DNA of 29,530 bases. Origin: a virus. The stretch covers positions 1-29,530 of IMG/VR virus record IMGVR_UViG_3300027972_000044; one strand, written 5' to 3'. Made by a program: the position numbers and the translations under genes. Positions 14,825 to 22,221 of this stretch are shown here, one piece after another. Numbering within the stretch: the stretch's first letter is position 1; each line of letters begins with the position of its first letter. The notes beneath the pieces are model-generated. The model ran no database searches and had not been told where the DNA came from. It worked only from the letters and a program-made list of their open reading frames with translations.

Positions 14825-15006
14825 TAATCTTCTTGCTGAAGACAAACAGTAAGCTTAAAGGAGCTGCCCAAAAACGCTCATGGGTTCTTATAGTCATGCC
14901 AAGATGACGTTGTTTGTTGTAAGATAATAAATTTAGCCAGCCTTTGGCGATGGAACAGGCATAAAACACCGCCATTTATTCCGCTTGGAAACGGACAGGA
15001 AGATTA
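14825..15006 (+). ncRNA. Second structured RNA, about 180 nt, unknown family
   Basis: TAATCTTC (14825-14832) pairs with GAAGATTA (14999-15006), continued after a bulge by CTG/CAG. Inside are ACAAACA (14842-14848) with TGTTTGT (14911-14917) and hairpin GTCAT-GCCAAG-ATGAC (14893-14908). GAGC/GCTC and GCCCA/TGGGT (14861-14885) interlock and could be alternatives or a compact pseudoknot. GCCA/TGGC lies at 14936-14948 and TCCG/CGGA at 14980-14995. It is clearly GC-richer than its flanks. It resembles no tRNA, tmRNA, RNase P or 6S sequence that I recognise. It directly follows the end-paired RNA, so both may come from one precursor. Confidence 0.5.
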
Positions 15007-15031
15007 TTTTTGATAATTATATATAAATCTT

Positions 15032-15126
15032 AGGATGCAAAAACAGCAAGTTTAAATACTATATGTAAATAAACGATAGCTATGAGTATCTTAATAAGAA
15101 TAATTAGATAATAAAACTTGCATCCT
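15032..15126 (+). ncRNA. Diverged first unit of the hairpin string
   Basis: AGGATGCAA (15032-15040) pairs perfectly with TTGCATCCT (15118-15126). Two bases after the 5' arm comes ACAGCAAG, the same motif and position as in the six regular units downstream. The loop is longer (about 67 nt) and contains a copy of the linker-like TTAATAAG at 15091-15098. A TATTTTTG at 15005-15012 could be a -7 promoter element for the string, but no good -33 element precedes it. Confidence 0.5.
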
Positions 15127-15176
15127 GTTTATATTATTATTATCTTTGTAAAATATTAAAAGAAAATAGCTTAATA

Positions 15177-15584
15177 AGAAGTCATACAGCAAATATAAAA
15201 ATTTCAATATGGGTTTGAAAAACAATCGACTTCTGATAAGAGTAGTTACAGCAAATAACTTACTATAAGATCGCCAAAAATGACCTTTATGTAAAACTAC
15301 TCTGACAAGAATGGTTACAGCAAATAAATATATAACATACAATTTTGGTTTGTAAACGTTAAAGATACCATTCTGATAAGGTTAGATACAGCAAATAATT
15401 AAAAACAATAGCCTTCTAAGCTGTCAAGTTTGATCATTCTAACCTGATAAAGTCTCATACAGCAAATATATTAAGCAATAATCTGATAAATTATCTCGCT
15501 AAATACTGAGACTTGATAAGATTACTAACAGCAAATAATAAAAAATATACTGTAAATATATTCTATAAATAGTAATCTGATAAA
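15177..15584 (+). ncRNA. Tandem string of six covarying hairpins
   Basis: Six units repeat every 59-71 nt. Paired arms are 15177-15183/15228-15234, 15239-15247/15295-15303, 15308-15315/15367-15374, 15379-15386/15438-15445, 15450-15457/15507-15514 and 15519-15526/15571-15578. Stems are 7-9 bp, perfect, and different in sequence in every unit. Consecutive hairpins are separated by exactly four bases, GATA (once GACA), giving the apparent linker TGATAAG. Each 5' arm is followed within 0-2 nt by ACAGCAAATA, and the remaining loop of 32-39 nt is AT-rich and not conserved. Conserved single-stranded motifs with compensating stems argue for selected RNA (or single-stranded DNA) structure. Not a CRISPR array: the repeat is too short and interrupted by the variable arm. 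Function unknown; position suggests a link with the Ro-like protein. Confidence 0.75.
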
Positions 15585-15650
15585 TAAATTAGTATTCACT
15601 AAAAACTCAAAGCCACGAAAAAATTAATCTTTTTGTATTTCATTAGTTTA

Positions 15651-16058
15651 ATGAGCTTAGAATGTTTTGCTCCTATTTATAAATCTTTATTTATATTGGA
15701 ACAAGCTCCTATTAAACATTTATCTCTTAAAGATATTGAAAAGTTATTGATTGATAATAACATACAATATCCTGAAATAGTGTTAGCTCAAATTAGACTT
15801 GAAACAGGAAATTTAAAATCTAGGATCTGTAAAGAAAATAAGAATCTTTTTGGTATGAAATATCCTAGAAAGCGTGAAACTACTGCTATTGGTGAGCAAT
15901 TTGGACATGCAATGTACTCTACTTACTCTGATTGTATTAAAGATTATGCTCTTTGGCAACAATCCAGATATAAAGGAGGTGATTATTATGCTTTTCTTGA
16001 AGACATAGGATATGCTCAAGATAAAGATTACATCAACAAACTAAAACAATTTTCTTAG
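15651..16058 (+). CDS. Endolysin-like glucosaminidase (FlgJ/LytB-type fold)
   Basis: 135 residues from the ATG at 15651; a TTG 18 nt upstream would add MYFISL. The core LAQIRLETGNLKSRICKENKNLFGMK is the glucosaminidase signature, with the catalytic glutamate E51 in LETG and the conserved NLFGMK. Further family residues are in YSTYSDCIKDYALWQQSRY. It would cut the glycan strands of peptidoglycan. The short single-domain form and the holin-like gene about 230 nt downstream fit an endolysin. No sure signal peptide. It starts right after the hairpin string. Confidence 0.8.
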   Translation: MSLECFAPIYKSLFILEQAPIKHLSLKDIEKLLIDNNIQYPEIVLAQIRLETGNLKSRICKENKNLFGMKYPRKRETTAIGEQFGHAMYSTYSDCIKDYALWQQSRYKGGDYYAFLEDIGYAQDKDYINKLKQFS

Positions 16059-16092
16059 CTATAATATTTTAATACATAATCTATTAATAATT

Positions 16093-16278
16093 ATGAGAAC
16101 AATTTATATTAGTCATATAAACCATAGTAAGACTAAAAGATCTTTATTTGGTAAGTTTATTACTGATTATGATACTCATGAAGGTATTGTAAGAGAAGTA
16201 GCACCAAAAACAGGAGATAGAGCTCCTAAATATAGAATTAAAAGTACAAGAGAATCAGTGAATGTAATAATTATATAA
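16093..16278 (+). CDS. Hypothetical basic protein
   Basis: 61 residues, basic, with short alternating strands (GIVREVAPKTGDRAPKYRIKSTRESVNVIII). It lies between the endolysin and the holin-like gene, 8 nt from the latter. Function unknown. Confidence 0.55.
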   Translation: MRTIYISHINHSKTKRSLFGKFITDYDTHEGIVREVAPKTGDRAPKYRIKSTRESVNVIII

Positions 16279-16286
16279 TTAAAAAA

Positions 16287-16799
16287 ATGAAAAAAGTTAT
16301 CTTTCTTTTTATCTTTAGCTTTGTATTTATGATACAAGCTTACAATCAAGATGTTGTTCCAGAACAAACAGAAGAACTTGCTTCAGTACAAGTTATTGAT
16401 AAAGTATTTGATGAAGTAACAAATGCTATCGAAAGTCTTGCCAAAGCTCTTGAAGTTCCTGCTGAACATGTTTATAAGATATTAGTAAAACAGCAATTTA
16501 TTAATTCTATTTCTAATATACTTGTTATTATAATTTCTTTTCTTGTATTTCATTTAATTTTAATATATTCTTTTAGAGACTATATTAAAACAAATGAAAA
16601 ATATAGAAAAATGTATGACAGATCAGAAGATTATATTCATTATGATTTAGATGAAAGCTGGTGGTTATTTAGTATTATTCCTTCTATCATAATTATTATA
16701 GTAACATTTATTTTTCTAATTTGTTCATTTGAAAATATAATAACTGGTTTTGCTAATCCTGAGTATGGAGCAATAAAAGATATTATTAATGCATTATAA
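16287..16799 (+). CDS. Holin-like membrane protein
   Basis: 170 residues. An N-terminal hydrophobic segment (VIFLFIFSFVFMIQAY) reads as a signal peptide or membrane helix. An amphipathic part follows (DEVTNAIESLAKALEVPAEHVYKILVKQQ), then membrane segments near 74-95 and 131-148 and a C-terminal end FANPEYGAIKDIINAL. Proteins of this form are often annotated as holins in Bacteroidota phages, making membrane lesions that let the endolysin pass. Position near the glucosaminidase supports this. The exact mechanism cannot be read from sequence. Confidence 0.65.
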   Translation: MKKVIFLFIFSFVFMIQAYNQDVVPEQTEELASVQVIDKVFDEVTNAIESLAKALEVPAEHVYKILVKQQFINSISNILVIIISFLVFHLILIYSFRDYIKTNEKYRKMYDRSEDYIHYDLDESWWLFSIIPSIIIIIVTFIFLICSFENIITGFANPEYGAIKDIINAL

Positions 16800-16801
16800 T
16801 A

Positions 16802-17017
16802 ATGATTACTTATTATTTAATTGGTAATTGGATGGGCCCTTTTAGGACAAACTCATCTACTGAATCTTTACAAAATTTTTTAGATTGGGCTAGAAAATAT
16901 GAATTTGAACCTCATGAAGATGGTATTTGGCGTAGTAAAACTGGAGGTAGAATAGTATTTGAATCCGTTGATGAAAGTGTCTCTGAAAAAATTAAGCCAT
17001 TTAAAATAGGAATTTAA
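16802..17017 (+). CDS. Hypothetical protein
   Basis: 71 residues, with paired aromatic and charged residues (YYLIGNWMGPFRTNSS, LQNFLDWARKYEFEPHEDGIW). It follows the holin-like gene by 2 nt and overlaps the next start by 1 nt, so it is part of the lysis operon. Not recognised. Confidence 0.6.
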   Translation: MITYYLIGNWMGPFRTNSSTESLQNFLDWARKYEFEPHEDGIWRSKTGGRIVFESVDESVSEKIKPFKIGI

Positions 17018-17253
17018 TGCATTTTGATCAGATAATGATATTTTTATTAGGAGTGCCTGCTCTTTGGTTGGTTGGAAGAACAGAGCCTTGGCGACGCTGG
17101 GGCTTTGTTTTTGGTTTATTAGCTCAACCTTTTTGGTATTACTCTGTAATAAAAAATCATCAATGGGGCATATTGCTTCTAAATATTTGTTATACTTACT
17201 GTTGGATACAAGGTATTTATTTTAACTTTATAAAAAAGAAATCAAACGTTTAA
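17017..17253 (+). CDS. Small membrane protein
   Basis: 78 residues with about three hydrophobic segments (IMIFLLGVPALWLV, WGFVFGLLAQPFWYYSVI, WGILLLNICYTYCWIQGIYFNFI). Tryptophan-rich, with positive charges between segments. Possible lysis accessory (second holin or antiholin) from its place; no direct evidence. Confidence 0.6.
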   Translation: MHFDQIMIFLLGVPALWLVGRTEPWRRWGFVFGLLAQPFWYYSVIKNHQWGILLLNICYTYCWIQGIYFNFIKKKSNV

Positions 17254-17274
17254 TTTTAATCAATAATTGTAATT

Positions 17275-17817
17275 ATGAAAAAAGTAATTTTGTTTTTTGT
17301 CATTCTTATGTCTGTTTTTACAGTACAGGCACAATCTTTTAAATATCTTGTAGGAGATGTTCCAGATAATCTCTTTAAAGATGTTGTGATAGAGAATCCT
17401 TCATATGTATCTTCTGATCTTCTTAAGGTAGGAGATAATTATATGCTTCCAAGAGTTGCCACTACTAATACAATAACTCTTTTCAAGCTTAGTGGTACTA
17501 TAAGTACAGGAGCTATGGTATATGATACTAAAACAAAGAGTATAGAACCGGAAGCTTGGCTAGGTAGTGGGCCTGTATTTTCAGTACGACAATATAAAGC
17601 AGATGATCTAGGTAATCCATATAAGAACTTTGGAGTTGGTATAGGATTACTGGTAGGTACTAATATTAACTCTCCGGCATTTGATCTAAGCCAATTGAAA
17701 GCAATAGTGCATTTTGAGGTACGAGATTGGGCAAGCATTGGATATGGTTATGCTATGATCACACCAAACAGTGATCGAAGACATGCTATTCTATTTAATA
17801 CAGTATTTGATTTTTAA
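17275..17817 (+). CDS. Exported protein, possible outer-membrane beta barrel
   Basis: 180 residues. A Sec signal peptide (MKKVILFFVILMSVFTVQAQ) ends at about residue 20 with an AxA-like cleavage site. The mature part has alternating beta strands (FGVGIGLLVGT, AIVHFEVRDWASIGYGYAMI) and ends in FNTVFDF, a terminal aromatic residue as used by the BAM machine. It may change the host surface, for instance in superinfection exclusion, or help lysis. Last gene before a terminator. A periplasmic protein is the alternative. Confidence 0.65.
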   Translation: MKKVILFFVILMSVFTVQAQSFKYLVGDVPDNLFKDVVIENPSYVSSDLLKVGDNYMLPRVATTNTITLFKLSGTISTGAMVYDTKTKSIEPEAWLGSGPVFSVRQYKADDLGNPYKNFGVGIGLLVGTNINSPAFDLSQLKAIVHFEVRDWASIGYGYAMITPNSDRRHAILFNTVFDF

Positions 17818-17835
17818 TTATAGTTAGTCAATTAC

Positions 17836-17873
17836 AAGCCCCTATAATAATATATAGGGGTTTTAACTTTTTT
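17836..17873 (+). terminator. Rho-independent terminator closing the lysis operon
   Basis: CCCCTATA (17839-17846), 6-nt loop, TATAGGGG (17853-17860), with an A/G flank that also pairs with the following T, then TTTT and a further T run. It ends just before the next gene at 17876. Confidence 0.9.
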
Positions 17874-17875
17874 AT

Positions 17876-18373
17876 ATGAAAGTAATAATTAACGAGCATT
17901 TAACAGACGAAGAGCTTAATAATTTTGAAAAAAGAATTCGTCATGGAAGAAAACTAAAGATACATAATAGAGAGCAAAATTATTATCAAAATTCTCCTTT
18001 TTTAGAAGGATTACATCAGATATTTCTTGATTTAATTACCTATAATACTCTTTATGCAAAAAATAATCTTATTCAATGCTGTCCGAATAGAAGAAGATCA
18101 CAAAAAGATCTTTATAATATAGTAAGATATTATTATCCTGAAGTAAGTTTTAAAGAGTTTAGATCTGCTCTGTTTACTCTTTGTAATAGAAGATATATAG
18201 GAACTTTATATTGTTCAGATATCAGAAAAAGAGTATTTAGAAAGAATAACAGAGGATTATATTCTGATTTCTATGAGAATCATCTTATGTCTGATAAACA
18301 GAAAGATGAATTAGGATTATATTTAAATACATCAACTATAACTGATGAAAAGTACACTAAACTTTATACATAA
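17876..18373 (+). CDS. Hypothetical basic protein
   Basis: 165 residues, rich in arginine, tyrosine and asparagine. QKDLYNIVRYYYPEVSFKEFRSALFTLCNRRYIGTLYCSD looks like a winged-helix fold, often used in DNA binding. It overlaps the next start by 1 nt. First gene after the lysis terminator, heading towards the replication genes. Regulatory or replication role possible, not shown. Confidence 0.6.
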   Translation: MKVIINEHLTDEELNNFEKRIRHGRKLKIHNREQNYYQNSPFLEGLHQIFLDLITYNTLYAKNNLIQCCPNRRRSQKDLYNIVRYYYPEVSFKEFRSALFTLCNRRYIGTLYCSDIRKRVFRKNNRGLYSDFYENHLMSDKQKDELGLYLNTSTITDEKYTKLYT

Positions 18374-18585
18374 TGTTAAAAACAGAAAGAGTTATAAGTC
18401 CTGTATTAGATACTAATATTAAGGATGACCTGGACAATAGTCCAATTTGGAAAGATGCTTTTCATGAAGAAGAGATATTTTCAGAACTATATGATAAATA
18501 CCCAAATTGGTATGAATATTCTATAAAATTTGATGGTTTAAAACCAGTGCAATTTTTAAAAATCTCTAAATACATTTTAAAATGA
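18373..18585 (+). CDS. Hypothetical acidic protein
   Basis: 70 residues, acidic and aromatic (DDLDNSPIWKDAFHEEEIFSELYDKYPNWYEY). It overlaps both neighbours by 1-4 nt, which supports expression. Not recognised. Confidence 0.6.
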   Translation: MLKTERVISPVLDTNIKDDLDNSPIWKDAFHEEEIFSELYDKYPNWYEYSIKFDGLKPVQFLKISKYILK

Positions 18586-19715
18586 GTAGAGTACTTAATA
18601 AAGCAAAAGCAAAACAACCTCCTGTTGTAAAAGCAAATAAACCTGATGAAGGGCCACTCAATCTTGTTGATGGTATAACTTTAATAGATTCATTAGTTTC
18701 TGGTACTTTTTCACCTAAGTATTCACAAGCATCTTATATAACAGGTACAGATCCTTTTTCTACAATGGAAGAAGTATCACAATCAATAACAGGTATGAAT
18801 TTTATAAAAGAGAAAGAAGAAGAGGAAGATGAAGAAGAAGGAAAAGATGACTATATTGGAAAGAATAATATGAATTCTGACTATGTTGACTCTAAAGGAG
18901 CTAGCATTAATGAAGGATTTTATGCTTGGAATACGGGAAAAAGGATAAAAAGTCATAATAAAAGTATAGATTTTAAATATTTTTTAAGATATACTGAATC
19001 TAAAGATATTAGTGATCTCTTAAAATTTTTAATAAAAGAAGGATTTTTAAGTGAGCATAATAACTGTATGATGACTGATGGTATGTCTGAAAATTCTCCT
19101 AATCTTAATAACTATGTTAATTCACTTGTTAAGTCGCTTATTATAAGTATAAAAGAACATATATCTATCTATAATCTTTCTAATTCAGGAAAAGAAATTT
19201 TTATCCATTCTCCTCTTACTCTTACTAGTAATTTAACTTCTTTAATAAGAGATATATTTATGTCTCCAAAAAATCGTAAGGTCTTTTTGGCAGTAGATAC
19301 TTTAGAAGTATTTCAAGAAGTTATTAAAACTTGTATAAAGAAAGGTATAAAGATAGAAGAAGAGTTATTGTCTATTAATTATGATTTTTTAGAATTAAGA
19401 AAAAATACTTTAACTATTAAATTAATATTTTTAGGTAATATCAATGAGCTAATATTAATCAAAGATAAATGTAAAGAATATATAGCACCTACATCACATT
19501 TTTATTATAGTCTGGACACAATTCCTGATTTAATATTAGAAAATGATGTTGAACTTGAAAAAGTAGAAATCAATGGTGTCAAATATAACAAAGATGCCTT
19601 TGTTACAATGGTTGAATGTGATTTTGATGCCTTTATTTCTAATCTTGACTTTGAAAGCACTATAGCTAATATTAAAAATGTTACAAAAGAAATAAAAGAG
19701 AAAGAGCTTCTATAG
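18582..19715 (+). CDS. Hypothetical protein with a segment copied in the SSB-like gene
   Basis: 377 residues. Residues 1-80 are polar, followed by an acidic run (EKEEEEDEEEGKDD) near 76-89. Residues 102-114 read VDSKGASINEGFY, identical in protein and DNA to part of the SSB-like gene. The rest (about 130-377) alternates helices and hydrophobic strands (KEIFIHSPLTLTSNLTSLIRD, KVFLAVDTLEVFQEVIK), perhaps an ATPase-like alpha/beta fold without a P-loop. It lies upstream of the replication genes. No family recognised. Confidence 0.65.
   Translation: MSRVLNKAKAKQPPVVKANKPDEGPLNLVDGITLIDSLVSGTFSPKYSQASYITGTDPFSTMEEVSQSITGMNFIKEKEEEEDEEEGKDDYIGKNNMNSDYVDSKGASINEGFYAWNTGKRIKSHNKSIDFKYFLRYTESKDISDLLKFLIKEGFLSEHNNCMMTDGMSENSPNLNNYVNSLVKSLIISIKEHISIYNLSNSGKEIFIHSPLTLTSNLTSLIRDIFMSPKNRKVFLAVDTLEVFQEVIKTCIKKGIKIEEELLSINYDFLELRKNTLTIKLIFLGNINELILIKDKCKEYIAPTSHFYYSLDTIPDLILENDVELEKVEINGVKYNKDAFVTMVECDFDAFISNLDFESTIANIKNVTKEIKEKELL
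18884..18923 (+). repeat. Copy 1 of an exact 40-nt in-frame repeat
   Basis: Begins TGTTGACTCTAAAGG and ends GAAGGATTTTAT. Identical over 40 nt to 22374-22413, same strand and same reading frame, in two otherwise different genes. Confidence 0.95.
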
Positions 19716-19736
19716 TAATTTTTAAATATATTATAT

Positions 19737-20288
19737 ATGGTAGCATTATTTGTAACAATTGATATTCTTGAGATTGGAAAACTAAAGCTCAATATCAATG
19801 AATATCTTAATTTACTAAAACTAAGACACAATGAAGAAAACAAGAGCTTCCCCTATGATTTAGATCCAAGATATTTGGATAGACTAGAAGAAGAAGGATA
19901 TGTAATTCATGATCCTCAAAATGATGGTTATATTTTAGGGCCAAATAGTAAAAAGATTTTTGAAGAAGATGATTTATTTGTAGAATTCTTTTCTTTATAT
20001 CCTGGATACGTAGAAACTGGATTAGGACGAAGAGCTATATCAGCTAAAGATCCTAATAGTATTTCTGGTAAAGCAACTCATGATATCTGGAGAAGAGTAA
20101 CTAAAAATAAACCAGGTCTTCAAAGGAAAATTATAGAATGCCTTAAACGTGAATTGGATCATAGAAGATCGACAGATTCTATGGCTTATTTACAAGGCAT
20201 TGATACATGGTTGCGTCAAGCAACTTGGGAAAAATGGGAAAATATTCCTGAAGAAAATAAAAGTAATAATTCATCAATTAAGTTATAA
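19737..20288 (+). CDS. Possible replication initiator or helicase-loader protein
   Basis: 183 residues. The N-terminal part (YLNLLKLRHNEENKSFPYDLD, YLDRLEEEGYVI) reads as a winged helix. The C-terminal part ends in AYLQGIDTWLRQATWEKW, which resembles the closing motif of phage replisome organisers (TWLNxxRWED-like). It lies 60 nt upstream of the DnaB-like helicase. Both the pattern and position point to loading or initiation, but no ATPase motif is present, so this is inference. Confidence 0.55.
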   Translation: MVALFVTIDILEIGKLKLNINEYLNLLKLRHNEENKSFPYDLDPRYLDRLEEEGYVIHDPQNDGYILGPNSKKIFEEDDLFVEFFSLYPGYVETGLGRRAISAKDPNSISGKATHDIWRRVTKNKPGLQRKIIECLKRELDHRRSTDSMAYLQGIDTWLRQATWEKWENIPEENKSNNSSIKL

Positions 20289-20292
20289 GATA

Positions 20293-20324
20293 TTTGGAAT
20301 ATAGCATTATTATGTGTATTTTTG
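20293..20324 (+). promoter_or_regulatory. Bacteroidota-type promoter of the helicase gene
   Basis: TTTG at 20293-20296, exactly 20 nt, then TATTTTTG at 20317-20324. Predicted start near 20331, 18 nt before the ATG at 20349. It is the only right-arm promoter I find with both elements perfect. Confidence 0.65.
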
Positions 20325-20348
20325 TGAAGTTGATATTGTAGGGAAAAT

Positions 20349-21473
20349 ATGCTATATGAAGATGTACTCAATAATTTGAGTAACAATAAGAAGAAGAGAG
20401 AATCAGGAGATGTAATAGCCATTCCTTGGTCATTACCTCGACTTTCTACTGTTCTTCCCGGAATTGAACAAGGTAGATATAATTTAATTAGTGCTAGTCC
20501 TAAAGCAGGTAAAACGCAACTGGCAGACTTTTTATATGTATATCAGCCAGTAGAATGGATTATTAATAATCCTCTTTCTAATATATCACTAAAGATATTT
20601 TATTTCTCATTAGAAGTATCTAAAGAAAGTAAGATTAAAGCAGCTATGTGTTATAAACTATATAAGGATTATAATATTCTTATAAGTCCACAAAAGCTTA
20701 GTTCAATTTTTAGTAATTATATATTAGATGATAAGATAGAATCTATTATTCATAGTGAAGAATTTAAAAGTTGGTTTGATAAATTTAGTAATATTGTAAC
20801 TTATTATGATACCATAAGAAGTCCTAATAGTATATTTCATTTAATGAAGTCTTATGCAGAACATCCAAGTAATGGGAAATACTCTTATAAAACTATTAAT
20901 TGGCAGAATGAAGATAAAACTTATTCTCCAAGAGAAGTAAGAGACAAATATGTACCAGTAAGACCAGATGAATATGTTATTGTTATTGTAGATCATGTTG
21001 GATTATTACAAACAAGTACCAATGAAACATTACATCAAACCATTAGTAAATTTAGTAGTGAATATTGTTTAGAGATGAGAGATAAATGGAATTATATTCC
21101 TGTAGTCGTTCAACAACAGAGTGCTGATTCATCAAGAGCTCAGTTTAATTATCGTGGAGACACTATTATAGATAAAATTAAACCAGATTCTGAGGGATTA
21201 GCAGATAATAAATATACTGCTAGAGATGTTGATTTAATGGTTAGTTTATTTTATCCTAAAAGATATAATATAGATAAGTATGAAGATATAGATTTAGCTA
21301 GAATAGGTGATAATCATCGTGAATTTATGATCAATTTAAATAGAAATGGTATTAGTAATGCTAGTATACAACTATTTTTTCTTGGATCAAGTTCATATTT
21401 TGCTGAATTGCCTAAAGCAATGTCAGAGTTTGATTATCTTAATTATGAAAACATAATAAAAACACAAATTTAA
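20349..21473 (+). CDS. DnaB-like replicative helicase
   Basis: 374 residues, RecA-fold helicase domain without the usual DnaB N-terminal domain. Walker A is SASPKAGKT (48-56), motif 1a FYFSLEVSKESK, Walker B VIVIVDHVGLL and motif H3 VVVQQQSADSSRA, followed by RDVDLMVSLFYPKRY and FMINLNRNGISNASIQLFF as in the DnaB C-terminal core. It would unwind the phage fork. It has its own promoter and is followed after 4 nt by a second ATPase. Confidence 0.85.
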   Translation: MLYEDVLNNLSNNKKKRESGDVIAIPWSLPRLSTVLPGIEQGRYNLISASPKAGKTQLADFLYVYQPVEWIINNPLSNISLKIFYFSLEVSKESKIKAAMCYKLYKDYNILISPQKLSSIFSNYILDDKIESIIHSEEFKSWFDKFSNIVTYYDTIRSPNSIFHLMKSYAEHPSNGKYSYKTINWQNEDKTYSPREVRDKYVPVRPDEYVIVIVDHVGLLQTSTNETLHQTISKFSSEYCLEMRDKWNYIPVVVQQQSADSSRAQFNYRGDTIIDKIKPDSEGLADNKYTARDVDLMVSLFYPKRYNIDKYEDIDLARIGDNHREFMINLNRNGISNASIQLFFLGSSSYFAELPKAMSEFDYLNYENIIKTQI

Positions 21474-21477
21474 TTTA

Positions 21478-22200
21478 ATGAATAGTACACTTATAGGAAT
21501 TGTGGGACCGGCAGGTAGTGGTAAAAGTAGTTCATACTTTCCTGAACCTGGCCTTGGAATTGTAGGGTTAGATCCTAAACAAACTTTTATTATTAATGTA
21601 TCTGGTAAACCTTTTCCGTTCAAAGGATGGAGAAATATTTATCAAGCTTTTTCAAATACTAATTTAAAAGGTAATTACATTAATACAGAAGATGCAGCAA
21701 TAATTACTAAAACTATGAATTATGTTAGTAATGAAAGACCAGATATAAAAAATATTATTATTGATGACTTTCAATATCTAATGGGATTTGAATTCGTAGA
21801 AAAAGCTATGACTAAAGGATATGATAAGTTTAGTGAAATTGCTATGCATTGTATGCAAGTTCTTAATACAGGACGTAAATTAAGAGCAGATATAAAAACA
21901 TTCGTCTTAGCACATTCAGAAGATATTGAAGTAGGTTTTGGTAATGTGATTAAAAAGATTAAAACAGTAGGTAGAATGGTAGATGAAAAAATAGAACTAC
22001 CTGGAATGTTTACAGTTTTACTTTATACTAAAACAACTTGGAACGATTCTGATAAAAAAACTACTTATGAGTTTGTAACAAATCAGGATAATATATATCC
22101 TGCAAAAAGTCCTTATGGAATGTTTAAAAATTTATATATTCCAAATGATTTAGGATATGTTGCTTCTTGTATAGATGAGTATGAAAATAGCAACAAATAA
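21478..22200 (+). CDS. P-loop ATPase (phage NTP-binding, Sak4/RecA-like)
   Basis: 240 residues. Walker A GPAGSGKS lies at 10-17 and Walker B NIIIDDFQYL at 92-101; a later polar segment, TFVLAHSEDIEV, may be the sensor region. The layout matches phage RecA-like ATPases that work with single-strand binding protein in annealing or recombination. The next gene is an SSB candidate, which supports this. A helicase-loading role is an alternative. Confidence 0.8.
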   Translation: MNSTLIGIVGPAGSGKSSSYFPEPGLGIVGLDPKQTFIINVSGKPFPFKGWRNIYQAFSNTNLKGNYINTEDAAIITKTMNYVSNERPDIKNIIIDDFQYLMGFEFVEKAMTKGYDKFSEIAMHCMQVLNTGRKLRADIKTFVLAHSEDIEVGFGNVIKKIKTVGRMVDEKIELPGMFTVLLYTKTTWNDSDKKTTYEFVTNQDNIYPAKSPYGMFKNLYIPNDLGYVASCIDEYENSNK

Positions 22201-22221
22201 TAACTTTAAATATTAAAAATT

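Noticed and set aside
14860-14886. Twister-sister ribozyme fragment (CGCTCATGGGT)
   Set aside because: Only this short stretch matches what I recall of that ribozyme. The required 5' internal-loop strand and the other helices are not in place.
15091-15342. 83-codon minus-strand frame across the hairpin string
   Set aside because: Its protein repeats LFAVT because it reads the repeated ACAGCAAATA motif backwards. It is a by-product of the RNA repeat.
15234-15526. Hammerhead ribozymes (CTGATAAG resembles CTGATGAG)
   Set aside because: A key core G is replaced, the GAAA strand is missing, and the stem pairs across the whole unit and not right after the core.
15160-15590. CRISPR array
   Set aside because: Spacing is regular, but the repeated part is short and split by an arm that differs in every unit and pairs within the unit. 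CRISPR repeats keep one sequence, and no cas gene is present.
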